Notes under the pieces: model-generated
Databases searched by the model: none
Told to the model about the DNA's origin: nothing
Seen by the model: only the letters and a program-made list of their open reading frames with translations
From: Thuidium tamariscinum
Taxonomy: Eukaryota > Streptophyta > Bryopsida > Hypnales > Thuidiaceae
Length of the DNA: 64,000 nt
Direction: 5' to 3'
NCBI GenBank assembly: GCA_947034885.2
Contig: OX344755.2
Span: forward strand, 11,100,501-11,164,500
Translations under genes and position numbers: made by a program
Shown: positions 10,883 to 23,530 of the stretch, in pieces
Layout of the letters: each line of letters opens with the position of its first letter
Position numbering within the stretch: position 1 is the first letter of the stretch

Positions 10883-13800
10883 TCACCGCGGCACTTCCGT
10901 GCGACAAACCCGAGCGGCAGCGTACACCAGGCCCGGTCGACAGAACGAGTTCAGCAGCGGCGCACAGTGCGCATCCGTCTGGCAGCGACACAGCCCTTCA
11001 ATGGCGCAGTGCGGGCCGAACTCGGAAGGAGTCTTGCCATGAAGGCCGAGCACAGCGTCCGACCAGTCGCTGGAGAATACTCCTGTCGGGTCGAAGCTGG
11101 CTTTGGTTTTCAGAAACTTGTCGAGGTGGGAGTACCGCGGGCGAACACCGTCGAACACGTAGTTCCGGTTCTTGCCCCAGTGAGGGCGAGCGCCGTACTT
11201 GAACACGGCGATCTGCTCGAGCTCCTGGAAGATGTCGATGTCGAGGCGAGGGAGGGAAGCGTTGTCGCCGCGGGACCAGGTCGTGTCCATCATCACCACA
11301 TCTTCCTTCTGGGCAGTGCCTGCACGCAAGCGAGCATTATTTTCAACTTAACCTTTCCCAGACACAAACAACAAATTTGTATGCATGCCAAATAGCTAAT
11401 GAACCAATTCCAATATTATGGCCGATATTTATGGCAGATTAATTTCCTCTCTGCTACAAAATTTAGCTACACTTCGATGTGGTGAATCCTTGCTGGGATT
11501 TAGATCTCGAAGAGTGTCAAGATTACGCACATAGCTAAACGACTGCACCGGAGGAATTGGAATTCAAATGGGTAACTTAAAATTAAAATTAAATATTCGA
11601 AAGTATGGTTCATGGTCAGAAATTCCTCCGTGGAAGGGTGTCATGATTACGTACATAGACTGACGACTGAGAAGGTACTGCACTGGAATTTAAATGGGTT
11701 CGTACCTTCTATGAAAAAACAATATAATTCGAAAGCATGGTATATGGTGATAGGTAATGGTCACCACTGTACCTAGATAGGCGCTCGTCTTCTTACTAAA
11801 CCGCATATAGATCCCGGTGTAGTAATCCAAGTCACAAATAGCCCCTGCTGGTGCCGCGGCGCGGAGGAGCTTCACATCGGCGATGAAGGCTTTCAAGTTC
11901 CTCACTGGAAGGTCCAGGCCGTTGTCGAAGTACACGAGGCCTTTGATCCTGGGATCCCAAGCGCAGTACTGTTGGGGGAGGTCACTTCGTTGGCATCCCC
12001 CCGCAGTCACGATCAGGTTCTGGGGACCCACGACGGGGAAGCTAGTGAAGGCCACGCCGTCGTTCAAGTAGCCGGAGCCGGCGGCTTGTATTTGGGTCAC
12101 GCTTGCATTTGCCGCCGTGCATTTCAGCTGTCGGTCATGTGTTGCTTCTACGGTGTCCACTGCAGGCAACACGAACCAATATATTGTTAGTATATTGAAA
12201 TTCTTGATAACTTAATACACTCTAACTTTCATCTTGAGTGTTCACAGTAACGTCAATTAATTTCGTGAATTGACGAAATTCCATGAAAATGGCGAGGTGC
12301 GTCATGGAGTAGGGAGACGAGAGATTCGGGGGTGGAAATCTATCCTGTGCTGAAGTAGCAGTTTACAATGTTTTTGCAGATGGAATACAAAACACATATT
12401 TGATTTGTATCTTGGACTATGAATTGTAAATCAGTGGTGTGTTTGACAATGATGTTATCTGTCGATGTTCAGAGGTGTATCAATGATCAATATGCTGTTA
12501 GTATCTGTCAATGGTGTATACGTCAACATTACTCTTATCGTCAATATTTGTTGTTCAAAGTGGCACGATTCTGCAAAAAATATTGTGACATTCATCTAGG
12601 CGAAGCTCTAATAAGAACTAGGAATTGCTGCGTAACTGGAGGAATCTCTAGCTAGTACGTTCATGATGAAAGGGATGCCAGGGACACGTACCAACAGATC
12701 TGACTTGCTCGATGGTCGCCAGTGGGGTGGGCTGAAACGGGATGTACCGATTCACACCATTACCGACGGCGTTCTCCGAAACGCGGTGATCGTAGCGGTA
12801 CAACACTTTTCCCAAGCTTGGGTACCAGTTGGCCTCCCCGAACTCCTCCGTCCTGGCCACCCGAAGGATCTCGTCCGCCATCCCTGAGTCTTCCGCGGTC
12901 AGGTTCAGCGTCACGCTACGCTTGTAAGCAGGTTGCAACTGCAACGTCACAGTAGAAATAACGCCCAGAACCCCCAGGGAGACTTTGGCCGCTTTCAAGT
13001 CTTCGTCCTTGCTCCCCAGAACCCGCACCTACGACAAGTCCCATTCAATTCGCGCAATTCTCAGTCAAATTTGCGAAGTACAACGTACGGGAAGTAGTGT
13101 GGTTGTTAGTCATCAGCAAGAATTTTGTATTGGACACGTACGTCGTCCAGAATTCATGGTTTAAATTCTATTTCCAAAACCATTTGCAAACTTAAGGCGC
13201 TGCCAGCTTGTTGCATCTCATAACCTCAATTTCTACAGCAGGCCTGGAAAATTCTTTGGCAATCTTATCTTATTGTAATCATTGAACCGTGTCAATTTTG
13301 TTAAATTGGCAATATTCTACAAGCCAACAATTGTGACACATATCTTCACAAGATTCAAGCCACAAACTTAGACTAGTACAAATTTTGGTTTCAGGCCTGA
13401 AACGCTCCAAAGTAATGGAGTATCCCCAATTTTTACGAAATTGACGTTTTATGGAGTAGACCATGATCTGACCATTGAAATTATGTAGGGTCAGGAATGT
13501 GAAAGAGTGGATTTGTTGTGGACACAACACCCCTTCTTACTCCCGTGGCGTGATGCTTCTCAAGGAGATTCAAAAGAGTTGCGAATGCCTCCCCCACAGA
13601 TTCCATAGTACTTCATTCTTCGCTATGGAAAAATTGCAAAGTTGGTGCAAATTAATCAATTCGCGTACCGTACCTTGGCATACCCTTGATGCGCAGGCGC
13701 AGGCGTGACGATGCGCATCCCAATGACATAGTCGTGCACCGCACTCCCCTTGCCAAACAGGGAGCTGCCATGAGCTCCAGTGCTGATGATTCCAGCCAAT

Positions 13801-14909
13801 GTAAGCGCGTCCCACAAGGGCGCCACCGGAAGCGCCAGGCCAGCAGCGGCGACATCATCTACCAAGTTCCGGAGCACAATCCCGCCCTGCGCAATCACGG
13901 TGCTCTTCTTCTTGTCGATCTTCACGATGGCGGTGTACTTCTTGACGCTGATGATCAAGCCCGTGGTGGAGCCTGGGCAGGCGAGCTTGGGAATGCCGTG
14001 ACCATACGTCGTCGATACTTTGATCTTCTGGTTCTTCTTCACGGCACTCGCCACGGCTTGCAGAATCTCTTTCTCCGTTGTGGGGTAGACCACGGAAGCT
14101 GCCTGGGTGACAAGAGATTCATCGGCGATGAAAAGGTCAGAAAAGTCATGGTTGGGAGCACATTTATATACTCAGACAGTTTTGGGTATTCCTAACAACT
14201 CTAGTGAGAAGAGATCAAGGGCGTTGTTGGAATCATGAGACGCGTTGCCTAAAAATTTCCCGGTTCCTCTCCAATGGGATCTGCAATTCGACTCCCATAT
14301 CACTGCTCATGAATCCAACCTCTGAGATTCAAGCTTTGCACTCACTTCACCGAATCATTCTCTCCTCGAAATTGTGAAACTTGAATTTAAGGGACACTGG
14401 AACTTCAGCAAACGGATCTCCTTGCAACGTGCTATGTATTTTCAAGACTGCTGGAAACTTCTGCATGTAGAACCGAAGAGGAAGTGTAAAGTTTGGCCTT
14501 AGTTTGGATTAAAGTGAATGTAGCGGTGGTTGAGGATCGAGAGAGGCAAAATCCCGGTACTGGGAGCTCGTGGTCAAGTACCCAGTGCAGCCTGCGGCAC
14601 TAGTATAGCATTTCCTATAGATTTCTGGTTGTGGAATCATATCAAAGAGGACAGAGCGCAGTACGTTGCGCATGGCAGAGCTGAAAATCATTGAACTCGC
14701 CTCTGGTCACAACGAAACGTACGTACCTTGCAAATTGATCTATCGGACCAGAGATTGTAGGCGTTTGAAAGAAGGCAAGTGCCGCCACTAGGACATCGCT
14801 CCACCGGAGCTGGAAGCTCTGCAGAAGAACCGTTCCACAACACAACCAAGAGCATTATCCAGCAAGCTCCAGAAATCGACAGGCCATGGCTGACGACGAC
14901 CTTCACCAT
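10883..14909 (-). CDS. GULLO: L-gulonolactone oxidase-like flavoprotein, five exons, 590 aa
   Basis: Secreted or endomembrane FAD-dependent aldonolactone oxidase of the vanillyl-alcohol oxidase fold, associated with ascorbate formation from L-gulono-1,4-lactone. Exons: 14909-14727, 14102-13674, 13028-12692, 12159-11773, 11319-10883. The phases agree (0,0,1,1) and all introns are GT..AG; total 1773 bases including the stop. Residues 1-30 are a hydrophobic signal sequence. Cys-rich CPSGGTC..SDRSICK is next, as in plant GulLOs. The FAD domain (about 62-235) contains VVYPTTEKEI, TTYGHGIPKLACP and STGAHGSSLFGKGSAVHDYV. The C-terminal domain has the family HWGK motif at 492-495, and the protein ends in a Cys-rich HCAPLLNSFCRPGLVY. 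Length is normal for the plant family. The second intron contains a 156-bp inverted-repeat element. Substrate preference cannot be read from sequence. Confidence 0.93.
13291..13446. mobile_element. 156-bp intronic MITE-like element in the oxidase gene
   Basis: The ends GTCAATTTTGTTAAATTGG and CCAATTTTTACGAAATTGAC form an inverted repeat. An element of exactly the same length with the same ends is at 44741-44896 in an intron of the dioxygenase gene. A related end motif is seen near 12250-12283 in the next oxidase intron. It lies wholly inside oxidase intron 2 and leaves the splice sites intact. Confidence 0.6.
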
Positions 14910-15707
14910 TGGAATTAATTAAGCTGCTGGGATCGAATAATGGATCGATCTCGAAGCGTGCAATGAAACCTGAATTTGAATGTGCAAATGCAGCCACTTG
15001 AAAGATGGAGTCGGATGTGAATCCCGCTGCAATGAACTGGTCGATCATGAAATCGGTCCCTCCGATCCTAATCCCTGTTTCAGATCAGCCAGGTGTGTCT
15101 TGTTGCAATTTTAGCTTACCTCAGTCCTCGTCAGGGGATGCAAGTACTCAGCAACTTCAAGGCTGCTTTGTGACTGTTGATTTTCATCACAGGCCATAGC
15201 TATGGCGACTTCGTGACGATGGCCGGCGGGAGTAGGCCCCGAAAACATTAGAGAAAGTCTGGAATCTCGAGAAGCGGGCCAAGGTTTGACAAGTCACTCT
15301 TTATGGAGAGCCCACTGAGCTAACAAAAGGACAAAATCTTTGATGAAATTGTGACTTATTTTTTCTGAATATCTTTATTATCAACTAAAATATGTCAGTT
15401 TTTTATAGCTTTCCTCCAATTGAACACAAGTGCTTGTGTATCAACTACCAAGGCTTTGACATTTGGTTGTACTATTGTACAAAATTATAAGTGACACTTG
15501 GTGTACTACAGTCATAGAGGAATTTTTTTTGTCCATACTAAATAAATGAAATTTTGGACCTTTTTGACTTTTTTTTACAGTCTTTAGAGAGTCCAAATTT
15601 TTTTTAATGTAAGATTCAGTGATTTCCACTTTCAGTATTGAGTGTATAGCTAGTGAAGTGGATGAGATAGAGAGTTTTTCCAAGCATCTTCTCATAACTG
15701 CATTACA
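14910..15707 (-). promoter_or_regulatory. Upstream region of the oxidase gene
   Basis: GC remains moderate to about 15240, consistent with a leader and promoter on the minus strand, then becomes AT-rich. The start codon is at 14909 in the context ATTCCAATGGTG. No TATA box could be chosen with confidence. Other-frame ORFs here have no family character. Confidence 0.3.
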
Positions 15708-15924
15708 GGAGAGGCACCCAATGGTGCACTTGCACCCAATGCCATCCATTTCTAAGTCAGTCATTCATTCTAGAACAGAAATGTAGTGGGATTGTAAATT
15801 GCTTATTGTTTTAGGTCAAAAGAAATAAGCCATGTACTACCTACATACATTTATAGCCTGAAATAATTGTGTGCTGTAGAAACAAATGTCATTGGGTACT
15901 GGTGCGTCATTGGGTGCCTCTCCC
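15708..15924. mobile_element. MITE-like element with GGGAGAGGCACCCAATG ends
   Basis: The left end is GGAGAGGCACCCAATGG, then TGCACTTGCACCCAATGCC. The right end, read inverted, is GGGAGAGGCACCCAATGAC, then GCACCAGTACCCAATGAC. The two ends pair over about 36 bp, with CACCCAATG repeated twice in each arm. It lies about 0.8 kb upstream of the oxidase start. The target duplication is unclear. Confidence 0.65.
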
Positions 15925-16053
15925 TTACTGGCTTGTTGTTTATTGAATTGGAATCTATTCTTCATCCGTGTCCAATCTGCCTACTTCGGAGGTGGTAGTC
16001 CTACAAGCATTCAATTCCGGGTTGATTGATGGCTAGCAAGGGTATGTGTATAA

Positions 16054-16640
16054 TTAGACCCTAAATGCCTAAGGTCTTTTTTGAGCTTCTAGAAACTTGC
16101 TCTAAACTGAACTAAAAGACAACATTTTGATAAGCTTTGATAATTTAGAAAGAAATGTAACCATAGAAATTCAAATTAGACATATTAGAAATCACTTAGG
16201 AAAAGAAAATACAACAATATCATTTATGGATTGAAAGATTAGAGTGTTTGATCATGAGGGTGTAAAAATTGCAAAAGTGAGTTGACAAAAGTCTTTCAAT
16301 CCTCTTTTCACATGTTGAATCTAAAAAGTTGGTCACCAAAACAAATATGAGGTTAAAAGGCCTAACATGCATAACCTCCAAGATCTAGTGTATTTGAGGC
16401 TCATTTCCAAGAGCCTTCAACACTACGGAAATTCAACATTAGAGTAGACACCCTTCTACAAAATCTTGAATAGAAAACTTATAATCAATCATTTTCAAAA
16501 TCAGATTTTTTATGTTAAAACTAAACTTCAAAAAAAATCTAAAAATATTAAATATTCAAAATAATAACTTGGTTGGATTTTATATAGCTTCAACGTCTTA
16601 CAAATACTAAATTTTGGAGCCTTGGACATTTAGGGGTTAA
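16054..16640. repeat. Dispersed ~585-bp repeat, uninterrupted copy
   Basis: Collinear with the two parts of 28697-29915, sharing blocks such as CATTTTGATAA, CTTATGGATTGA, GTTTGATCATGAG and CCAAGATCTAGTGTATTT. The ends are partly inverted: TTAGACCCTAAATGCCTAAGG on the left, and read inverted on the right TTAACCCCTAAATGTCCAAGG, so it may itself be a TTAA-type element. It serves as the empty-site reference for the element inserted at 28912. Confidence 0.7.
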
Positions 16641-17287
16641 GAGATGGTCTTGGAAACGGAGAACGAGCAACTGAGCACGCAGCCCCCCTCTAACTACCAC
16701 TTACAAGCAACAAAGAGAAGCATATATAATTTGATATTCTTGAATAATTCTATAGTCACCATGCTATTCTCTACCTTAAGATATGTTATTTGTTTGTTTG
16801 TTTGTTTGTATGTTTGTTTTGTTCTGTTTGTCATGTTGAGATCTCCCGGCCCGTACATCCCCAAGTCACGATCTTGGTATCGTTGGAAAGCTCTTGGTGA
16901 AGAGAGATGCAGAGGCTTTGTTTTGTGGCATTCCAACTCATGATTAGAAAGTTATGAATTTTTTATTCTAATAAATTAGAAAATTACTCAGGACACTGTC
17001 TGACAATAGTCGTGTGGATACTGTAGTGAGAACTGAGAAGCAATAACCGCCGAATAGTGGAGCTAGGATGAACTTGACGACGGAATGCTCGTGCCTTGCA
17101 CTTTGGTTTGAAAGGCAGGACCAGTCCAGTCCGGCAGCGGAATCAGGAATTTATCTTATCTCAGATCGGTGGGGTGCGGAAAGAGTGACTCATTGTGCCG
17201 AATCCCGAGGAAGCTTTTCCATGGATCGGAATTCCACCCTTGCCATGGCCAGGAGTCTCAACGGCGAGTTTACAATCTGGGCAAATC
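16641..17287. other. Intergenic stretch with a TTTG microsatellite and a GC-richer patch
   Basis: A TTTG microsatellite is at about 16789-16820. At 17040-17280 GC rises to about half and an ATG-started frame runs from 17068 into the next mobile element. It resembles no known protein and ends inside that element, so it is not called as a gene. It may be a gene fragment. Confidence 0.35.
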
Positions 17288-17290
17288 TTA

Positions 17291-17866
17291 GAGCATCTCC
17301 ATGCCTACATTTTAAAAGTCCCAAACACTTCACTGCAGGTGTTTTTTTTCTGGCACCAAGGGCAACTGTAGCAATACACCATGCATGAATGAAGGATGGT
17401 CCCTCCAAATTTGAACCACTGTGATTATGCCAAAACACTATGATTGTAGCATGTTGGTGCCATAAAAAAAAAAAACTACTTCACTATGGCGTGTCAAGGC
17501 TATAGCATTGCCCCATGCACTTCAAGCCGAAAAACCCACCTAGTGAACACGCCAAATTAAGAAGGGCACTGGTAAATTGTGTGTGTTGGGCGTGCCTCGC
17601 TATCCCAGTCAAAGCAACCATAGCTTGCTCATGTAGCTTGACCCACTTGACCCATACCATCCAAATCCTATTGCAGCTACCCACCTAGCCTGACACTTGA
17701 GAATGTATTGAAAGGATCCTTGGGGGATGTGCTTGGTGGGTGCAATTTGAATTCATGCATGGGGCACTTCATCAATACAAGACCCTACCAAGTTCACACC
17801 CCACGCCAGATCCCCCCCAAATGGCACTTGACCCCCCTACTTGGTATGTGTAGCATGGGGATGCTC
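17291..17866. mobile_element. PIF/Harbinger-like MITE with GAGCATCTCC ends and TTA duplication
   Basis: The left end is GAGCATCTCCATGCCTAC. The right end, read inverted, is GAGCATCCCCATGCTACAC. A direct TTA flanks each side (17288-17290 and 17867-17869), matching the TWA target preference of PIF/Harbinger elements. A relative with TAA duplications is at 51970-52433. No transposase ORF, so it is non-autonomous. Confidence 0.72.
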
Positions 17867-17869
17867 TTA

Positions 17870-20031
17870 GAGAAGCATCAAAAAAGTTGGTCGTGATTGT
17901 TTTGGTGCCCACCATTTTGACATCAAAGGTCACATCTCTGACTTTATGGGTCATTTTAATGTCATTTTATCCATACTAGATTGGTGTGTAGGTTGACATC
18001 AAATTAACTTTATTGACTTTGTCCTTGGACAACGACCATGGCAAGAACTCTCCAGTGAGTTTCATTTCTAAATCTGAGTTTCCAAATCTTATCACTGGTA
18101 GAAAATCTACCTAGTTTTGTTATTTTGGTCACATTGATGATCAACAAATTTGTGTTAATCAATATAAATTTGTTGATCATCAACGCGACCAAAACTGTAG
18201 AACTAGGCAAATTTTCTACTAGTGTATCTTCTTTTGCATTCACACTACAGAATGTGACTGGCGTTCACACTGTAGACACATAGATCCTAGTATAGACTTG
18301 ATGTAGTAAATTAGCTTTGTGCTTCTTGACGATGTGGTCATTCATATAATTGAGTTGTTGTTTTTGTGATTGTGGGTGCACCTTTGGCACTAAAAGATTT
18401 GTTGAATACTCCATTGAAATGTATAGTGAATTAAATCATATTCAAATTCATTCTTTATAGAATAGTTTATTCATCATGCATCTTACAAACAAAAATTGAA
18501 AATGATGTTTTTGAAGAGGATATTATTAGTGCATCATTTTTTAGTTTTTGAAATTGTACAAGACAATGATAAAATATTGATGGTTGCACCTAGTAAAAAT
18601 AGTTTATTTGTTGCACCTAGTGAAGATACCATCTAAAGGAATCTTCAACATTGTTTTTTTGTCATCTTCAAAATGATAAAATATATAATAATTTTACTAA
18701 TAATAAAATAGAAAAATAGAAAATATTGCATAAAATTCATGATTTCACTACAAATATTCAAAACATTTGAAGTAAAGCAACATAAAATTGTACAATTGTA
18801 TATTTAAAAAAATTCACTAATTTTTTGCCAACAACTTACAATCAATTAAAGTAAATAGTTCCAATACTCATTTCCTAAAGTGAAATCATGGTTATTAGTT
18901 TCATCAGTATGTATTTTCTATTTAAATAAATTAGTTTGATTTCCATTCTATCCACTATCAATAAACTTATATTACTGCTTATCTAGGACGGAGCCCCTCG
19001 ATTACACTGTTTTTATTGCATTTCAATGCACTATCATGGCACCATATTCACATGCCTTGAAGTTCCTAGTGAGACATTTTTCCATTTTTTTAATCTTTTC
19101 TAAGTGGTTTGTCAAAACTTTGTTTTTCTTTTCAACCAATTGTAAGCCTTTGAGTTTTGCAAATGCAATCAGAATCTTCATCATCACCTGTCTATTGATT
19201 TATTTGAGAAAGAAAAAAATAAAAATAAAAATAGATTTGACAGGGTTGCAATTTTATACATACACACACAAAATTTCAACTTTTAAAGGAGAAATACCCA
19301 ATACTGCACTTGTATCTTGCAATAGACCCTATACTCATCCAAAACCGTCCCTAGATTACAATAAATATGTTCTCCAAATGTTTGACTGTAATTTATTGAT
19401 GCAATCAAAGGACACATACTAAAATCTAATTGGTTCACTGTTGATTTTAGCATTGTTCACATTTTGGGGCATTTATTGAATAGTTTTAGTGGCTTAAAGA
19501 GCCAGTACTTTGAAAATTATAGAAATTACATATGACATTAGAAATTTTATTTTATTTTTATATTCATCATTTTCACTTGCTAATAGTAGAAAAAGTTGCC
19601 TCCAACTATATTCAATTCTTTATTTGGACGGTTTTAGGTGTTTCCACTATATTTGCCATACCTAGAAGGATACTTGTTGGGTTTGTGTATTAATTTTTCA
19701 ACTAGTACATTAATTAATCACATTGTTCAGTTGCAAAAGTAAACTTCTCTTTCACTAAAAAATTAATTAGTAAATGAAGACTCCTCTTGCTTTCTAACAC
19801 TATAAGACTTGTGATTAGTTGGTAGGCAAAATAGTATATTGTATGAGTAGAGCAAACAATTTTGTAAAGATTAATCAAAGAATTTTTTTGGTAAAGAAAA
19901 AGTTAGCTTCTATAAGTGTACAATATTTCGGATTTTCTAGTTTTGTAGGGATTGTAATTGGCATTGAAACATTTTAGTCTACTCAATTCTAAAATAGTTT
20001 TTTTTTATGTAGTGTCTACTGTACACATTTT
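17870..20031. other. AT-rich intergenic DNA
   Basis: Apart from the foldback element at 18093-18224 nothing was recognised. A 128-codon ATG-started ORF at 19036-19422 is AT-rich, rich in Phe, Ile and Lys, and of no recognisable family, so it is treated as chance. Confidence 0.45.
18093..18224. mobile_element. CACTA-type foldback MITE, 132 bp with ~60-bp arms
   Basis: Nearly the whole element is one inverted repeat. The left arm starts CACTGGTAGAAAAT, the right arm read inverted starts CACTAGTAGAAAAT, and pairing continues through CCTAGTT, TTTTGGTC and GATGATCAACAAATTT. A 3-bp direct duplication TAT flanks it (18090-18092 and 18225-18227). CACT..AGTG ends with a 3-bp duplication are the hallmark of CACTA (CMC/EnSpm) transposons. 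A transcript would fold into a long hairpin. Confidence 0.8.
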
Positions 20032-20467
20032 GTTGCATCATCCTATGGAAGAAAAAGTGGTTTGGATGGATTGATGGAATTGCTCAACTTCAACAGAAAT
20101 TCAATTTTAGACATGCCAAAGAGAATATTTTGGCAAAATAGTTGCATCACCCTATAGAAGAAAAAGTGGTTTAGATTGATTGATAGAGTTTTTTCTACTT
20201 CAACTAAAATGCAATTCTAGATATGCCAAATGAAACATTTTGGCAAAATAATTGCATCACCTTATAGAAAAAAAGTGGTTTAGATTGATTGATAGAGTTT
20301 TTTCTACTTCAACTAAAATGCAATTCTAGATATGCCAAATGAAACATTTTGGCAAAATAATTGCATCACCTTATAGAAAAAAAGTAGTTTAGATTGATTG
20401 ATAGAATTTTTCAACTTCAACAGAAATACAATTTAAGTATGCCAAATATAATATTTTGGCAAAGTGA
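20032..20467. repeat. Tandem array, four units of ~109 bp
   Basis: Units begin at 20032, 20141, 20251 and 20360. Each runs from TTGCATCA(C/T)C through AAAAAGTGGTTTAGATTGAT and CTACTTCAACTAAAATGCAA to ATTTTGGCAAAATA. Units 2 and 3 are almost identical; units 1 and 4 are more diverged, so the middle copies arose last. No reading frame is maintained. Confidence 0.9.
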
Positions 20468-22479
20468 TGAATTAATTAGTAACATTTGTCTCTTAACTTG
20501 CTCCCAAATCCTCTCACATTATAAGTTACTAGTATGCCTTCTTTCATTGTGACAACTGAAATAAAAGCAAAAGTAATTTTAAAATTTTAAAATTTATGAA
20601 AACTTCAAAATTCAATAACTTTCACACTATAGGTCCAAACACTATAAAATAGAGCATGTACACCCCTCCTTGTTGAGGGCTTTCTAACAATACCAAAAAC
20701 GCGATTGGAAATGCATAGGTGAAGAGATCTCAATGTAACAAACAAAACAAATCCAATCAAATAAACAACCTATCTTAAATAGATGGATGGATGATTTTTT
20801 TTCCAGATTGCAAATACTAATTAATCTTTGAAGTACAGATTGGTGGTTATGAAAATCTTTGGCATTTTGATACTATGTGACATCATCTACTTTGAATAAG
20901 TCAAATATACTTATTGAAAGTCAAAGTATTCTATCCGTTTATCCTTTCTATCCGTAATACTAAGATAGATCATTGCACTTTTGCCCTACAAATAAAGATT
21001 TGTTATCATTAGTCACTACAAAATGTCCTTGTCTATGTTTGAGAATTAAGTTAGAGTTCTCATTGACGACAAATTCAAGTTTAGGGTTTAAGGTTACGTG
21101 TCACCCAAATGAGTCACCCAACCTGACATGGTAGAGCTCTCCTTTGTGTGGATGGTGGGAACATGCGAACGCCGGAAATCATTCGGGAACTTCATTTGAG
21201 AACTCCGTTTGGGAACTTCATCTCGCACCTGAGTGCGCCTGGCTATCGTATTAGGTCTCCACACCCCTTCTCGGAGTTTCACTGCGGGGCTGGCGACGGA
21301 TCCTTGTAAGCTTCAAATTCCCTTTCACCTTCATGCCTCTGTTTTCTTTCCTGTAGTTCGCGACTTGCTCTCCATTTCATTGTGGATGACGGTGGCGACT
21401 GTGGTGGAATGTGCGGAGATTTCTCGCTGGGGTGGACGTGCTGTATAAATTTGGAGTTTAGGGGTGCTCACAAACGAGTGGAGAGCAGCTTCCACTGACT
21501 ACTTCAAAAGTTTTGATTATTGCAAATGTATTGAGTGCATTCATCTTGTGCCATTCTTGTCGTAAAGTGTTGTTTCAAGTTGTAGTATTTTGGATGGAAT
21601 GGCAGGCTTGAACTGTTTAAATTCTATGGTGAACGAGCTGTGAACCCCTTATACTCATATTCTGCCTTTTAATCTCGATCGTTAGCAGTGCCCCTGTGAG
21701 ACAAAAACTCGAATTAGCAGGTGGAATCTAAATGTCTACGATCTTTGAGTGAAAGTACTTAGAACCCCTAGTGTTGAAAACTACGTGCATGCTTTGGGTA
21801 TAGTATGATAGTTCCCGTAATTATTTTGTGATGTGGTGGTGAGGAGAGCACATCTATTTTTCACTAGTCAAGTATTGCCACTGCTTCACGAACCTTAGTC
21901 TGGAGTTCAAGAATGCCTTTAAAAATCTTCTCTTTCACTTCTCAGCTTCGTATTCTCTTATCGCGGAATTTTCATTTCTGTCATTTCTCTACATCACTCA
22001 GCATTTCTTGATCTCAGTGTTCTCTAGTATGGTTTATATTGTCTGACTGTTGTACAGACAGAGAAATATGTAAATGCTTACATTGTTAGGTTTCAGAAGG
22101 AGTAGGGCTATGGAACTCAATTTTTTGTATCCTTAGCAAGTATAATAGCAATTATAAGGCAAGCCAAGGGAAGGGAGGCGAGGGAGAGTTTTTGGATGGG
22201 GACATTAGAAATCAATTACTATAAATGTTTTGAATCTCTCGATTACAAGTTTTTTTCATTGTTTCGTATTAGAAGAAATTTGATGTGAATAATGCAGCTA
22301 TGCAACTTTGTCTTATTTTGCATCTTTAGTCCACCTGTTGTTCCTGCTATATATCGTTTTGGGATTTACTGCTGGTCTGTCCGTCGTTCTCCGTTATATA
22401 ATGAATATATTATTGATGTTGCGGTAGATATATTCCATCACCATCTCCGGTACCTTCTTTGTCCCGCATCAACAACCCT
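20468..22479. other. Intergenic; GC-richer block at 21.1-21.5 kb
   Basis: AT-rich to about 21060, then a GC-richer block to about 21450 with a good donor-like CCTT|GTAAGCTT near 21305. This could be a first exon of a transcript running towards the small gene at 23531, but no link can be proved. Nothing else was recognised. Confidence 0.3.
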
Positions 22480-23530
22480 CCATCGCAATACTGGCTTAGG
22501 GTCTGCACATCTGCCTGCGCTTCACTCTCTCCTTCTTACTCCAATTCTCAGGTTCGTTTGCTGAATTTCTCGCATGTTTTGGTGCTGAATAGGTTGCCTT
22601 GAGTTCTGGTGAAGATTCGTCTCTGTCGGGTGTCCGTTTCGTCTCTTGGGAGTGCCGTTTGTGGTTTTGATGTTGGAATTCTCTGGATCCGGCGTTTAGT
22701 TTCGAATTTGGTGTTCTTTTTTTCATCGGAGCAGGTTCTTGTTTCATCTTGGCATCCGTGGTGATGAATTTCGGGGCGGGGAAGGACAGGGGTTTGGTGG
22801 ACGACGTTTTTTTTTATTTTTGATTGGCTGTGGGAGGTTGCGAAGGGAGTAAATTCAATGTTGCTATTTTCTTTATCTGGTTGGGAGTGAGTCCATCGTT
22901 GGAAGTCGATGGGCTAGGTTTTCGTGAGAAGACAATTGATTGCTTAGCTTTTATTTAGCTGGAAAGTAAATTCGCAATTTCAAGGGTTGAGAATTGGTTG
23001 ATTTGTGTGGAGGCCTCCCTTAAGATGTCATCTCTTTGATAGTTTGTAAGCTCCGCTCTACATTTGTATATGTCACTCTCCCTGTATGCAGTGTTTTGGT
23101 CTGCTTCTTGATGGCGGTGTGAACGTGAAATCGTTTATTCCCTTCTGGTTCCTTCTGCTAAAAAGTGACTTTTAACTTGTCATTCTTGGGTTTAATTGGG
23201 CCAGAGTTTCTTGCTGTCCTTTGCTTCCCTTCGAGCTGTGGTGTAAACATTTTTTCCTTGGACCCTTACTTTGATATCTCGGTTTTCATTGTCGCTGCGA
23301 GGTTCCTCTCTATTATAATGAGAAATGAATGCTGTTGGTGACAAACTCTATTTTTCGACACGTTTATTTAAATTTCATCTCATTGTTCGTCACGATTGTT
23401 GTCAAGTTTCTCATTTATGTCATGAGATCATTCCTTTCTGACCATGCAAATGATGTATTGCTTGTCTCAAATCCACTGCAGATACGGCACTACTTCGTGA
23501 AGGAGACTCGAACCGCTGAAGTCACTTACA
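22480..23530 (+). promoter_or_regulatory. Probable leader with intron, upstream of the 64-aa gene
   Basis: A CT-rich exon-like segment at about 22500-22550 is followed by a donor-like CTCAG|GTTCG. A polypyrimidine tract ending in CCACTGCAG at about 23481 gives a good acceptor. The remaining roughly 49 bases lead straight to the ATG at 23531. A 5' UTR intron of nearly 1 kb is therefore inferred. Confidence 0.35.

Noticed and set aside
17068..17388. 106-codon ATG-started ORF in a GC-richer patch
   Set aside because: It runs into a Harbinger-like MITE, so its C-terminal part is element sequence; no family pattern.
19036..19422. 128-codon ATG-started ORF
   Set aside because: AT-driven composition (Phe, Ile, Lys), no domain, and no splice or promoter context.
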